A stretch of DNA of 64,000 nt from Sporothrix humicola (lineage: Eukaryota > Ascomycota > Sordariomycetes > Ophiostomatales > Ophiostomataceae), in NCBI GenBank assembly GCA_021396245.1, contig WNYE01000002.1, positions 1-64,000 of the forward strand, written 5' to 3'. Position numbers and translations under genes: made by a program. Positions 55,624 through 64,000 of the stretch are shown piece by piece; within the stretch, counting starts at the first letter, position 1, and each line of letters begins with the position of its first letter. The notes beneath the pieces were generated by a model that had not been told where the DNA came from, ran no database searches, and worked only from the letters and a program-made list of their open reading frames with translations.

Positions 55624-58600
55624 ATGCTCCTCGGGCGCTCCTTCCGGCCGGCCTCCCTCCGGGCCTGGCAGCGGCAGCAACTATGGAGGCAGGTGCAGAT
55701 TCAGGGGGCCTGTCCTCTTTTAAAACAACACGGGCGTTCTTCTTCCACTCTCCCTTCAACATCCACAACCACAACTTACCCGAGGATAGCAACATCTGCA
55801 ACCACGACCAGACAGCTTGCCCACCGGCCTCGCGTGCCGCCAGTGACTGCGCTCGTTCTCTCTAGCCGCCGTTGGGAGACTACTTCGACTGGTGACGACA
55901 ACAGCGGTCATATTGCCTCTTCTCCTGGCGAAGGCATCATCTTCCTCGACAATGTCTTCCCCCTCCGCATTGGCAACATCCTTGCGTGGCGGCCGTGGCG
56001 AACCTCGTCCGACTACAACGACGGAGAGATCTCGCAGCTGCTCAAGCGGTTCACCAAGGATCCCAATGCCGACTCGATCGAGTCCTCCACCACGAAAGCC
56101 TCTTCGTCTTCTTCAACCCCGAGCATTCTTGTTTCCATCGGCTCTGTTCTCGACCCCGTCAGCCTCGTCAAGCGCGCGATCCCCGACAGCCTCAACCTGA
56201 CGATCACCGAGATCATCCCTCGCCTCAAGGACGGCGGTGTCTTTGTCAAGTTCTCGCACCCGACCGACTGCAAATTGGAGGATATCGAGCATCGTCTGAC
56301 CAAGTCGCTGCTGGCACACCCTGTGCGGCCATGGTTCAACCCGCTCTGGGGCTGCATGCGTGCCGGTCTCGTGCGCGGTGTGCCGTGGCTTGAGGATCTG
56401 GCGTCGCGTGTTCCCTCGAGCCGGGTCCGCGTCGAATTTTGTGCTCCGCCGGCGTCTACTTCGGGCAGTGGTGGTGTCGGCGATGCCTCGGGCAGTGCCA
56501 ACCTCGAGCTGTCCCAGGAGACGCTGTATGGCCTCTTCCGGCGGTACGGCAAGATCGCCGAGATTAGTTCGCTGCCCTCTGACTCCAAGGTGCTGCCGCG
56601 GTACGCCACCATTGACTTTATGCGCATGCGCGATGCCGTCATGGCCCGCAGCTGTCTGCACGGCTTTGTTGTCAACGGCACCACACGCTTGCGCACGTCG
56701 TACGAGCCGCGTGCCCGTGCCCACCATATTTGGGACTGGCTTACCTCGCACCCGCGCATCGTGATCCCGATCTTGGCGGCTCTGTTGGCGACGATTACGG
56801 TTGCCGTGTTTGACCCAATCCGTTCGTTCTTTATTCGCGCTCATGTCCAGCACTCTTTTGCCGTGCGCGACAGCCAAATCTGGAAGTGGGTGCAGGGTCG
56901 CACAAGCGCTCTGTGGGCGTATGCGCGGCGCTCGTACGACTCTGCGGCCGACAACATGGGTATCGGCAGCGGCAAGAACCGCAAGGGCTCGAAGGACCAC
57001 GGCCAGGATGCGCTGATGACGCACCGCCGCGACCTGCTGGATGCTCTGCGCACATGGCTACTCGAGACAACCGAGACGTTTATTGTCGTGCAGGGCCCCC
57101 GCGGCTCGGGCAAGAACGAGCTCGTCATCGACCAGGCGCTCAAGGGCCGCAAGGACGTGCTTGTCATTGACTGCAAGCCGATTGTCGAGGCACGCGGCGA
57201 GAGCAACATTATCAAGAGAATCGCCACCGCCATTGGCTACCGCCCCGTCTTTTCGTGGGCCAACAACCTAAGCAGCCTGGTTGACCTGGCTGTCCAGGGC
57301 ACGACGGGTGTCAAGACTGGCTTCTCGGAGTCGCTCGACGAGCAGCTGTCCAAGATTCTACAGACGGCCACGTCGGCACTGCGTGACGTCAGCCTGGCGG
57401 GCCGCCACAAGACGGATGTCGACGCCGACCTCAACGAGGACGCTTATTTGGAAGCACACCCCGAACGCCGCGCTGTGATCGTGCTGGACAACTTTGGCCA
57501 CCGTAACGAGGATGCCTCAGGCCCGGTGTACGATAAGCTCGCCGAGTGGGCGGCCACGCTGGTGCAGGCCAACATTGCCCACGTGGTGTTCCTGACATCG
57601 GACACGTCGTACCCCAAGGCACTGGTCAAGGCCATGCCCGATCGCGTGTTCCGCCAAATTGCCCTGGGTGATCTGTCGCCCGAGGTGGCCATGAATTACG
57701 TGCTCAGCCACTTGGCCGAGAAGGAGGAGGAGGAAGAGGTTGCTGCGGCAGACGACGCCGAAGGCGCACAGGCTGACAAACCAGAACAAAAGCAGCCGGA
57801 CAGTCCTAGGGCTACTGCAGCAGTCGACATTGCGATAGATGCGAAGAAGGCATGGGACAAGGCTCACGAGAAGCCCGTTGAGGAACCGAAGCAGCAGTCG
57901 CTCTTGGACAAGGTTACTCTGCCGTTCCAGAAAGCAAAGAGCGAGGACGGGGATGACAGCAGCAACCCCAAGGATGCTTCTGCACCGGCTCCAGAAACCC
58001 CCAAGGCAGCACCTGTCTCGGACGAAAAGGCACTACAAAAGGCCGCTGTCAAGACGAGCAGCGGCCGTCCTCCAGTCAAGAACACGGCACGGATCAGCGG
58101 CGAGCCCAGTACTGTCAACACGGCCGCGGCCAAGGCAGCACTGGCTGCCGAGGGTGGCGTCCAGGGTATCGTCAGCGCCACTGCCTCGCAATCTGTTCTG
58201 TCGTCTGAGCACCAGGAAGTTATCAAGGAGCTGGACAGCTGCATCGGCGTTCTTGGCGGCCGCCTGACGGACCTCGAGTCCCTCGTGCGCCGCCTCAAGA
58301 GCGGCCAATCGCCAAAGCGCGCCGTGTCCGAGATTGTCGAGCAGAGCGCCTCGGAGATTATCAAGATGTTCCTGCTGTCTCAGCCAAAGACGTCGTCGGC
58401 TTCAAGCGGCAGTGGTCCTTCGGCGAGTGCCCCTGCTGCTGCTGCCTCTTCATCACCCTCGAGCCGCGCCTGGACACCCGAACAGGCGTGGTACCTCGTG
58501 CGTGAGATTGCCGCCAAGGGCGGCGACGTCTGCTACAATGACGTCTTGCTGTCCGACACATTTGCCTTTTCCAATGCCGGCATCGCCGCCATTGACGCCC

Positions 58601-58947
58601 TGGCCGCCGCCGAGCTCGTGACCGTCAAGTCGTTCCGGGGCCGCCCGCAGTCCATCAAGGCCGGCAGCCCTGTCTACCTGGCCGCCTTCCAGTTCCTGGG
58701 ATCCGACGCCGCCCTCGCAGCCCGCCTCGACCGCTGTGTGCTGTCCGAAAGAGCCGCCGCGGAGGCCAAGACGGTGGCCAAGGTCGAGCAGGAACTGGCC
58801 CTGCTGGCGACGCTGTCCAAGCAGCCCGCACAGGCCAGCGACCGCACGCTGTATCTGCTGAACAAGCTGCAGGCGTCGCAGGCCAAGATCCAGGCGTACG
58901 AGGCCGAGATGGCGCGCCTGAAGAAGGTCATGTCGGAGAAGACATGA
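55624..58947 (+). CDS. yme2: Mitochondrial escape protein 2 (Yme2/RNA12)
   Basis: An intronless frame encodes 1,107 residues. The N-terminus is rich in Arg, Gln and Ser with no early acidic residue, as expected for a mitochondrial presequence. An RRM-like domain spans about 255-360. A transmembrane helix (about 375-398, VIPILAALLATITVAVF) is followed by the RNA12 ATPase-like domain with a P-loop GPRGSGKNE near residue 490 and an acidic strand RRAVIVLDNFGH near 615. Yeast Yme2 is an inner-membrane protein affecting mtDNA nucleoids and the escape of mtDNA to the nucleus. A low-complexity Glu/Lys/Ala/Pro insertion of about 150 residues (700-865) makes the protein longer than the usual 850. The C-terminus ends in a coiled coil. 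The start is the first ATG of the frame. Confidence 0.93.
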   Translation: MLLGRSFRPASLRAWQRQQLWRQVQIQGACPLLKQHGRSSSTLPSTSTTTTYPRIATSATTTRQLAHRPRVPPVTALVLSSRRWETTSTGDDNSGHIASSPGEGIIFLDNVFPLRIGNILAWRPWRTSSDYNDGEISQLLKRFTKDPNADSIESSTTKASSSSSTPSILVSIGSVLDPVSLVKRAIPDSLNLTITEIIPRLKDGGVFVKFSHPTDCKLEDIEHRLTKSLLAHPVRPWFNPLWGCMRAGLVRGVPWLEDLASRVPSSRVRVEFCAPPASTSGSGGVGDASGSANLELSQETLYGLFRRYGKIAEISSLPSDSKVLPRYATIDFMRMRDAVMARSCLHGFVVNGTTRLRTSYEPRARAHHIWDWLTSHPRIVIPILAALLATITVAVFDPIRSFFIRAHVQHSFAVRDSQIWKWVQGRTSALWAYARRSYDSAADNMGIGSGKNRKGSKDHGQDALMTHRRDLLDALRTWLLETTETFIVVQGPRGSGKNELVIDQALKGRKDVLVIDCKPIVEARGESNIIKRIATAIGYRPVFSWANNLSSLVDLAVQGTTGVKTGFSESLDEQLSKILQTATSALRDVSLAGRHKTDVDADLNEDAYLEAHPERRAVIVLDNFGHRNEDASGPVYDKLAEWAATLVQANIAHVVFLTSDTSYPKALVKAMPDRVFRQIALGDLSPEVAMNYVLSHLAEKEEEEEVAAADDAEGAQADKPEQKQPDSPRATAAVDIAIDAKKAWDKAHEKPVEEPKQQSLLDKVTLPFQKAKSEDGDDSSNPKDASAPAPETPKAAPVSDEKALQKAAVKTSSGRPPVKNTARISGEPSTVNTAAAKAALAAEGGVQGIVSATASQSVLSSEHQEVIKELDSCIGVLGGRLTDLESLVRRLKSGQSPKRAVSEIVEQSASEIIKMFLLSQPKTSSASSGSGPSASAPAAAASSSPSSRAWTPEQAWYLVREIAAKGGDVCYNDVLLSDTFAFSNAGIAAIDALAAAELVTVKSFRGRPQSIKAGSPVYLAAFQFLGSDAALAARLDRCVLSERAAAEAKTVAKVEQELALLATLSKQPAQASDRTLYLLNKLQASQAKIQAYEAEMARLKKVMSEKT

Positions 58948-61900
58948 TGATACTGTATTTTACTATTGAATTTCTATATTTATCTTCATCTACGCTCAAC
59001 ATATCGTACATTATTATTAGCAATATATCACACTTCTTCTTTTGGCATTCCTCTCCCTTCTTTGGTTTTAATCTTTCTCATTATCCTTTCTAATAACGAT
59101 GACAAACTGCTGTTATCCCACGTCAAAGCGGCAATGCCACTGTTTCCGACATGAAACCCACGTGTGTTTTTGTACGGAGTGTGTTTTCATGTCTTTTTGA
59201 CAGGACGTTATGGACATTACAAAGAGCAACTGCAAGGAAGTGTTCCAGAAGATAAGGAATGGCGCAAAGAGAGGACCAAAACGGTAGAATGCAACGTTCA
59301 TAGCGCTGTAAAGTGGGCAGAAGATCGGGCAGTTCCATGGTACGTCAAGTGCACGCACCGAAAAGGCCAAAGAGGTTCATGAGCAAGGATGAGATATGCA
59401 AGTGTCCATTCTGGGAGTTGCCATTTATTCTCGTCTTCCTTTTAGACAAGAAAGCAAAGGAAGCAAAAGAAAGAGAAAAAGAAAGAAGAAAAGGAGGAGA
59501 AAAATAAAGAGCATTGCTTTCTTTTTTTCTCTCTCTTTTGTATTGTCATTTTTCTAGCATATAATGGTCAATTACTTAACAAGAAATAGATAAGAAAAAC
59601 AAAAGAAGAATAATTTAATTAGATAAAATCTGCTTAAGTCAAAGCACACTGCAGCCACCTCCAATCTCGTTTATGTTTGACTGTTGATCGCCCTCATCTT
59701 CGTCTCTTGTTTCTATTCGCTTTCGCGTCTTTGCGTCTTTGCGTCTTTCTTTCTTTCTTTCTTTTCTTCTTCTTCGTTGTCAGATTCTCCATTGACCTGA
59801 AACGGGGATTGCCAAAACGTCTGTCTGTGCATGTCCAAGTTGACAACGGCTTTCCTCTTGTGTCGTAGAACACTTTACAAAGTCGTACTTCGTACACAAC
59901 AATTGCCAATACGACATCAGCAGCCTGCCGCACTGACGCTTGGCCACGCCGCCGAGCTGCAGAGAATTTCTAGAAGGGTCATGCAGGATAAAGTGGATAT
60001 CGGCCTCCTGAGGGGAGCATCTTCTTTTTGACTGTTCGCTCTCTTTCTTCATTTCTTCTTCTCCTCGCCTTGACTTCATCTCCCCTTTATTTCGGCACGT
60101 TTTCCGCAGTTGCCAAGCTTTTTCTTGATTTTATGTCTAAACATTTTCCACTGCTTGTCTCGGCTGCTCCCTTGAGCTACTTTAGTTCAAGGAGAAAGCT
60201 AACAGGCTATGTTACAGAGCTAAAGAGTATGAAAAAGAATGAAAGAAATGGAAACAAGCCAAGTGATCACGTCCAGGCTCTAGGTTTTTGTGATTCACCT
60301 CCCGTGTATCCCATGCTTTCCATATTTTTGATTTTTGATCATGATCCCCAGCCTTACATCGGGAGAGCGGCAATAGAAGGACTGGTTGTTTTCTTCCAGA
60401 ACCAACTTGATATCAATAACAGGTAAATATATAGATACGCACCAAACCATGTGATCTTCGATTGCCCGGCTGTGCAAGATTTCCCGGCTCGATCTCCTTC
60501 TGATATACCCTCCCTCAAGGCGTCCTGGATATACTGACCGGTGTACTTGTACCTTCATCGTACAAAGTAAGTTTGCTGCAAGATGCTGTTTTTGACAACA
60601 TTATTTTAGAATTGACTGTTGGACAGCGGGATAATGGGTAGGGCAGATATGCGGAGCCGTGCGAGGCTCGAGCGGAAGCATCTATCATGTTGCTCCCTAC
60701 ACCATCTTTTCTGCCTTGTCGGTAGGCAGGTCGCGATCTCGCAAATAAAAAAGGTCACCTGAGGGTGCTATAAATCACAATATCAATATATCAACGGACC
60801 AAAAAAATCAGGTTATTGTGGTGCTGTTGCTTGTATACAAGTTCATGTATCATATTAACCAATCTGGACAGATGAATATATAAAATAAGGCAAATAAGGC
60901 AAAAAAGCGGGATACATCCCTAACACAGGCCCAAGGCAGGCCACCCCGGTTTTGAACGTCTCTCGTGACCACTACCTATAGCACACGAATTCTGGTAAGA
61001 CTATGCATGTACGAGAAGGATGTCAAGGCTTCCATTTTGAAGGGCTCAGGAAAGTCAGAATATGAAGAGATAACACTTGACTGTCACAGATCAAGGGGAG
61101 ACGAAAAAAAAAAAGATAAAGGGGGCTGCGTATTTGGAATATGCAACACTGGAGTGGCAAAAATATTTTGTGACCTGTAATAGAAGCCTTTAGAAGAACG
61201 ATATGACTCTTGAAGCTGCAAAAAGACAGGAGGGCTGCCTTTGCGATATGCACATCGGCCAAAGGGGAAAGAGAAAGGAACTTATTCTTTGGTTCTCAGT
61301 ATGACACCAAGCCCCCGATGGCGCAATGGGCGACAAGGCGACCAGGGTTGTTATCCGTGCGCATCTTGGTACAAACTGACAGGCCCGGACCTGACGACAC
61401 GAGGGGACCGACATGGTTCATGGGTTGTTTGACATTTTTTGTTCTTTTATCTTTGGCAAAAGGGCTGCCATCTGGCCGCATCTGTCAATTATTCGTCATC
61501 GTGGGAGCAGCCGTTTTAACTCTTAACCTGCCTACCCTGGGTAAAAAATTAAAGGAGCCCACAATATTGGGGGTCAAACGGGCTGGCATCAGAGAAAGAA
61601 AAGGACGAAAAGTTCCGTGTCACTAAATAAAAAAAAGAAAAAGAAATGGATAGGGACACATGGGCATGGGAAATACAGAGAGGGTCAGGAGACCAAAAGG
61701 CCCAAGCATATCTCTCCATATCTCTCCACATTCTCCCCACCATAGCCCCCAAAAGCTTAGAAAAGAGAGATAACGAAGACAATTGTGTGTGAGGAGATGC
61801 TGCTGTGTTTCTGTGTTTCTGTGTTTTGTTACATGAGAGTGAACCTACTGCCTGGTTTCTGGTATTTCTTTTCTTGCTCAACGTGTAAGAACCGTTCAAA

Positions 61901-63482
61901 CCCATCATCTGGTCCTTTGCCGGAGTGCGTGCTACTCTTTCTTCCTTCTGTATTCCCCAGACTGCTTATCACCTTGTTCACTGACATGTGCTTGACATGT
62001 TTGTGTACCTCGCCGTGCAAAATGATAGGATCCCGGCCAGCCGGAAAAGGAGCCTAGCTTTGTGAGGCTTTGGTAGGGAAGCACGATGAAGGAACACCTG
62101 TGAAATCGGAGATAAACGACACTGAATTTGTGGGCAGAATACTAGAGCCACTTTTGTGTTTGTCCATGTGTTCCTGTATGTCTGTGTGAGGTTGGATGCT
62201 GTGTTGGCTCAGACCCATGACATGGGGGTGTGTGAGGAAGGACCAAAAGGGTTTGAAGGTGGGTCGTAGAAGATGCAGAGAGACAAAAATATAGAAGAAA
62301 GTGAAAAGAAGAAAAAAAGAAGAAAAAGAAGAATGATAGATGGTCCTTGCTTCGTGTGATGGAGGGTCAAGGCTGGCCTCCATCAGAGGCCTCAAACAAG
62401 TTCAAATATCGGGGTCTTCCCACCTCCATCGACAGTTTTGATTTTCATTCTCATTCTCAGATTCTCCTGACCACACCCACCTGCCTTTGAGTTTCTGTCT
62501 CGCAAAACAATAATTTCTAATAGAAAGAGATCTTGTTAATACACCATTTTACACCACAATCTGAGGTTGTCAACATCTCAGTCACCCCCTTTACGAGATT
62601 CTCTCTCTCTCCTTCTGCTCCAAAAAAGAGAGAAAAACACACAAAACCCTCACCACCACTCAATGGCTCCAGCCACAATCTCGATGCCAATCCTGGCCGG
62701 CACAAACCCCAAGCCGGAACCCGACCCGCCAATGCCGAACCCGCCCCGGCCAGAGCCGGATCCTTGATCGAGGATCAAAGAAAGCGGGGAAATCAATACG
62801 AAATACTTGTCTCCTTATCGACATCGCTAGCTTGGACGGTCCGAACCGACGAGAGAAGGTGGAAAGAAGATACGAGTCCTGGAAGGGGGATGGACAGTGG
62901 AAAAGATGGAGGTACTTTACAGTTGCAGTGGCAGGCTGAAGGATGACGGATGAAAGATGAAAGTGCGGGGAGAGACGTTTGAAGGGCTCTACAACGTATT
63001 AAGACCAGGGATCTGGACATATTGGGGGCGAAATCTGTATTTGTGGAGGGTACGACGTACATCGTGCCTGTTTGTGTATTGTGTGAGATGGGCTTGCGCG
63101 TCTTTTTTTTATTATCTCTTTTGTGTTTTGGGTGGTTCTTGTGCTGTAATTTGTATTTGCGTACCATTTTGATTTTATTGTTCAATTACTTGTATTCCTG
63201 ACTGCAAACTGGACGATGAGCCACCGGCAAATACGAGGAACCGATGGACAAAGTGTAGGCTGCCTTTTCCATTATTTTCTGCTTGTACTTGACTTGTATG
63301 GTTTTGTAGTCTTATACCTTTTTACCTTCACACAAGTTATACACGCATATCATAGAGGACTCTCGTGAATATTTAAACGACAAAATGAGATTGAAACTAT
63401 TTGAAATATCTCTTTCTAGATGAAAGACAAACTTATATAAAGTTGTACATGCAGAGATCTTTTGGATCTACTCTGTCCCTTC
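58948..63482. other. 4.5-kb intergenic region
   Basis: This region is AT-rich in many places (for example 59,540-59,640 and 60,760-60,920) and contains a short-repeat tract at 59725-59775. No frame shows recognisable protein features. A 34-codon Pro-rich frame (62663-62767) with a good start context was noted but cannot be supported as a gene. The right end (after about 63,200) is probably the 3' UTR of the last gene. Confidence 0.5.
59725..59775. repeat. Compound microsatellite (GCGTCTTT)3-(CTTT)n-(CTT)n
   Basis: Three perfect copies of GCGTCTTT run directly into four to five CTTT units and then CTT units. Such a gradient of unit lengths is typical of slippage. The tract is non-coding. Confidence 0.8.
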
Positions 63483-63995
63483 TTATTCTTTCCCAACCTT
63501 GTGAGCCCGGATCAGCTCCTGGATCTCAAACTCCAGCCGGCGCTCCGTGCTGCGGCACAGAAGGCCGTCAACGACATCGTCGGTCCTGGCTCGGACGTCC
63601 ACGGCCGTTTCGGGCGGGATGTTGACAATTAGAACGCTCTCCTGGTTCGTGTAGCCCACAGTCTGGTCAAGATCCGACTTCTTGGCCGTCGGCCACGCCG
63701 GGGCAGCATCGGCGTAGATGACCAGGTCCGGGCCCGGGATGCCTCGCCACATCGATGCCATGTACTGCCAGTGGTCAACGGGGGCATAGCCGTCTTCAAT
63801 GGGAATGGACATGGCACACTTGTCCGAGATGGCCAGGCTGTAGCCGGTCTTGATCAGTGCAACCGGCACGGGCTGCTCCTGCTGAGCGTCTGTGGCCGTC
63901 GTTGCGCTGGGCGAGTGCGAGTCCTCGGGTCCAGGGGCCTCGTCCAGCTCTGCAGGCTTTGTTTTGGGAGACAGAGAACCGGGCGAGAGTGCCAT
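63483..63995 (-). CDS. Unrecognised protein, start at or beyond the window edge
   Basis: A minus-strand frame of 170 residues ends at 63483. The first visible Met is coded at 63995, but the frame stays open to the end of the window, so the true start or earlier exons may lie outside. The visible N-terminus is Ser/Pro/Thr/Gln-rich. From about residue 50 it looks globular, with DHWQYMASMWRGIPGPDLVIYADA and VLIVNIPPETAVDVRARTDDVVDGLLC. The C-terminus is a charged helix (ERRLEFEIQELIRAHKVGKE). Codon use is strongly G/C-ending, as in the real genes. I do not recognise the family and assign no function. Confidence 0.7.
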   Translation of the reverse strand: MALSPGSLSPKTKPAELDEAPGPEDSHSPSATTATDAQQEQPVPVALIKTGYSLAISDKCAMSIPIEDGYAPVDHWQYMASMWRGIPGPDLVIYADAAPAWPTAKKSDLDQTVGYTNQESVLIVNIPPETAVDVRARTDDVVDGLLCRSTERRLEFEIQELIRAHKVGKE

Positions 63996-64000
63996 GGGAG

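Noticed and set aside
61310..61375. A-box-like TGGCGCAATGGG suggesting a tRNA
   Set aside because: There is no B box with GGTTC and no cloverleaf can be drawn.
62663..62767. 34-codon Pro-rich frame with a good start context
   Set aside because: It is too short and too simple in composition. I found no splice site giving a convincing continuation.

Overview
The window is nuclear DNA from a filamentous ascomycete (Pezizomycotina, most likely a Sordariomycete). The evidence is short spliceosomal introns with GT starts, CTAAC-like branch sites and AG ends, a strong third-position G/C bias in coding regions, and gene types typical of such fungi: an Abp2-type ARS-binding protein, a HymA/Mo25 protein, a Yme2 protein with an RNA12 domain, and an Emi1 protein. 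There are no operons. Genes lie singly on both strands with long, often pyrimidine-rich leaders, and density is low at about 15 genes in 64 kb.

Layout: 1-73 is a pure C tract, followed by 5 kb with no recognisable gene. ARS-binding protein 2 (5042-7919, +) converges on the spindle-pole-body protein Sfi1 (9318-14355, -). Sfi1 is divergent from a tiny three-exon twin-CX9C gene that matches the complex I assembly factor NDUFAF8 (14989-15316, +). Mo25/HymA (16376-17596, +) converges on a Nit-type amidohydrolase (17996-19109, -). TAF4 (19669-21837, -) is divergent from the pre-mRNA 3'-end endonuclease Ysh1/CPSF73 (22986-26225, +). Then come the mitochondrial GTP/GDP carrier Ggc1 (27584-28748, +), a 2,221-residue coiled-coil protein (30060-37052, +), a mitochondrial seryl-tRNA synthetase (37493-39220, -), an EF-hand MscS-type channel (44760-47798, +), a cytosolic Ssa-type Hsp70 (50537-52992, +), the twin-CX9C protein Emi1 (54152-55000, -) divergent from Yme2 (55624-58947, +), and an unrecognised gene at the right edge (63483 onwards, -).

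Functions are mostly housekeeping. Five genes act in or on mitochondria: NDUFAF8-like, Ggc1, SerRS, Yme2 and probably Emi1. Two of these are Mia40-type CX9C proteins. TAF4 and Ysh1, at the two ends of the transcription cycle, share one divergent intergenic region.

The most unusual locus is the Hsp70 gene. Its second intron is almost wholly a degenerate minisatellite of about 19 bp units, and its 5' splice site reads GAAAGT where GTAAGT is expected. The branch site and acceptor are intact. The last codons of the preceding exon also depart from the gene's codon choice. Other structures of note are a 94-bp near-perfect hairpin in an intergenic region, a decamer minisatellite, a symmetric E-box palindrome, and two families of internal repeats in the giant coiled-coil protein. 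I saw no secondary-metabolite cluster, viral element, CRISPR array, rRNA or confident tRNA. All exon boundaries were worked out by eye.
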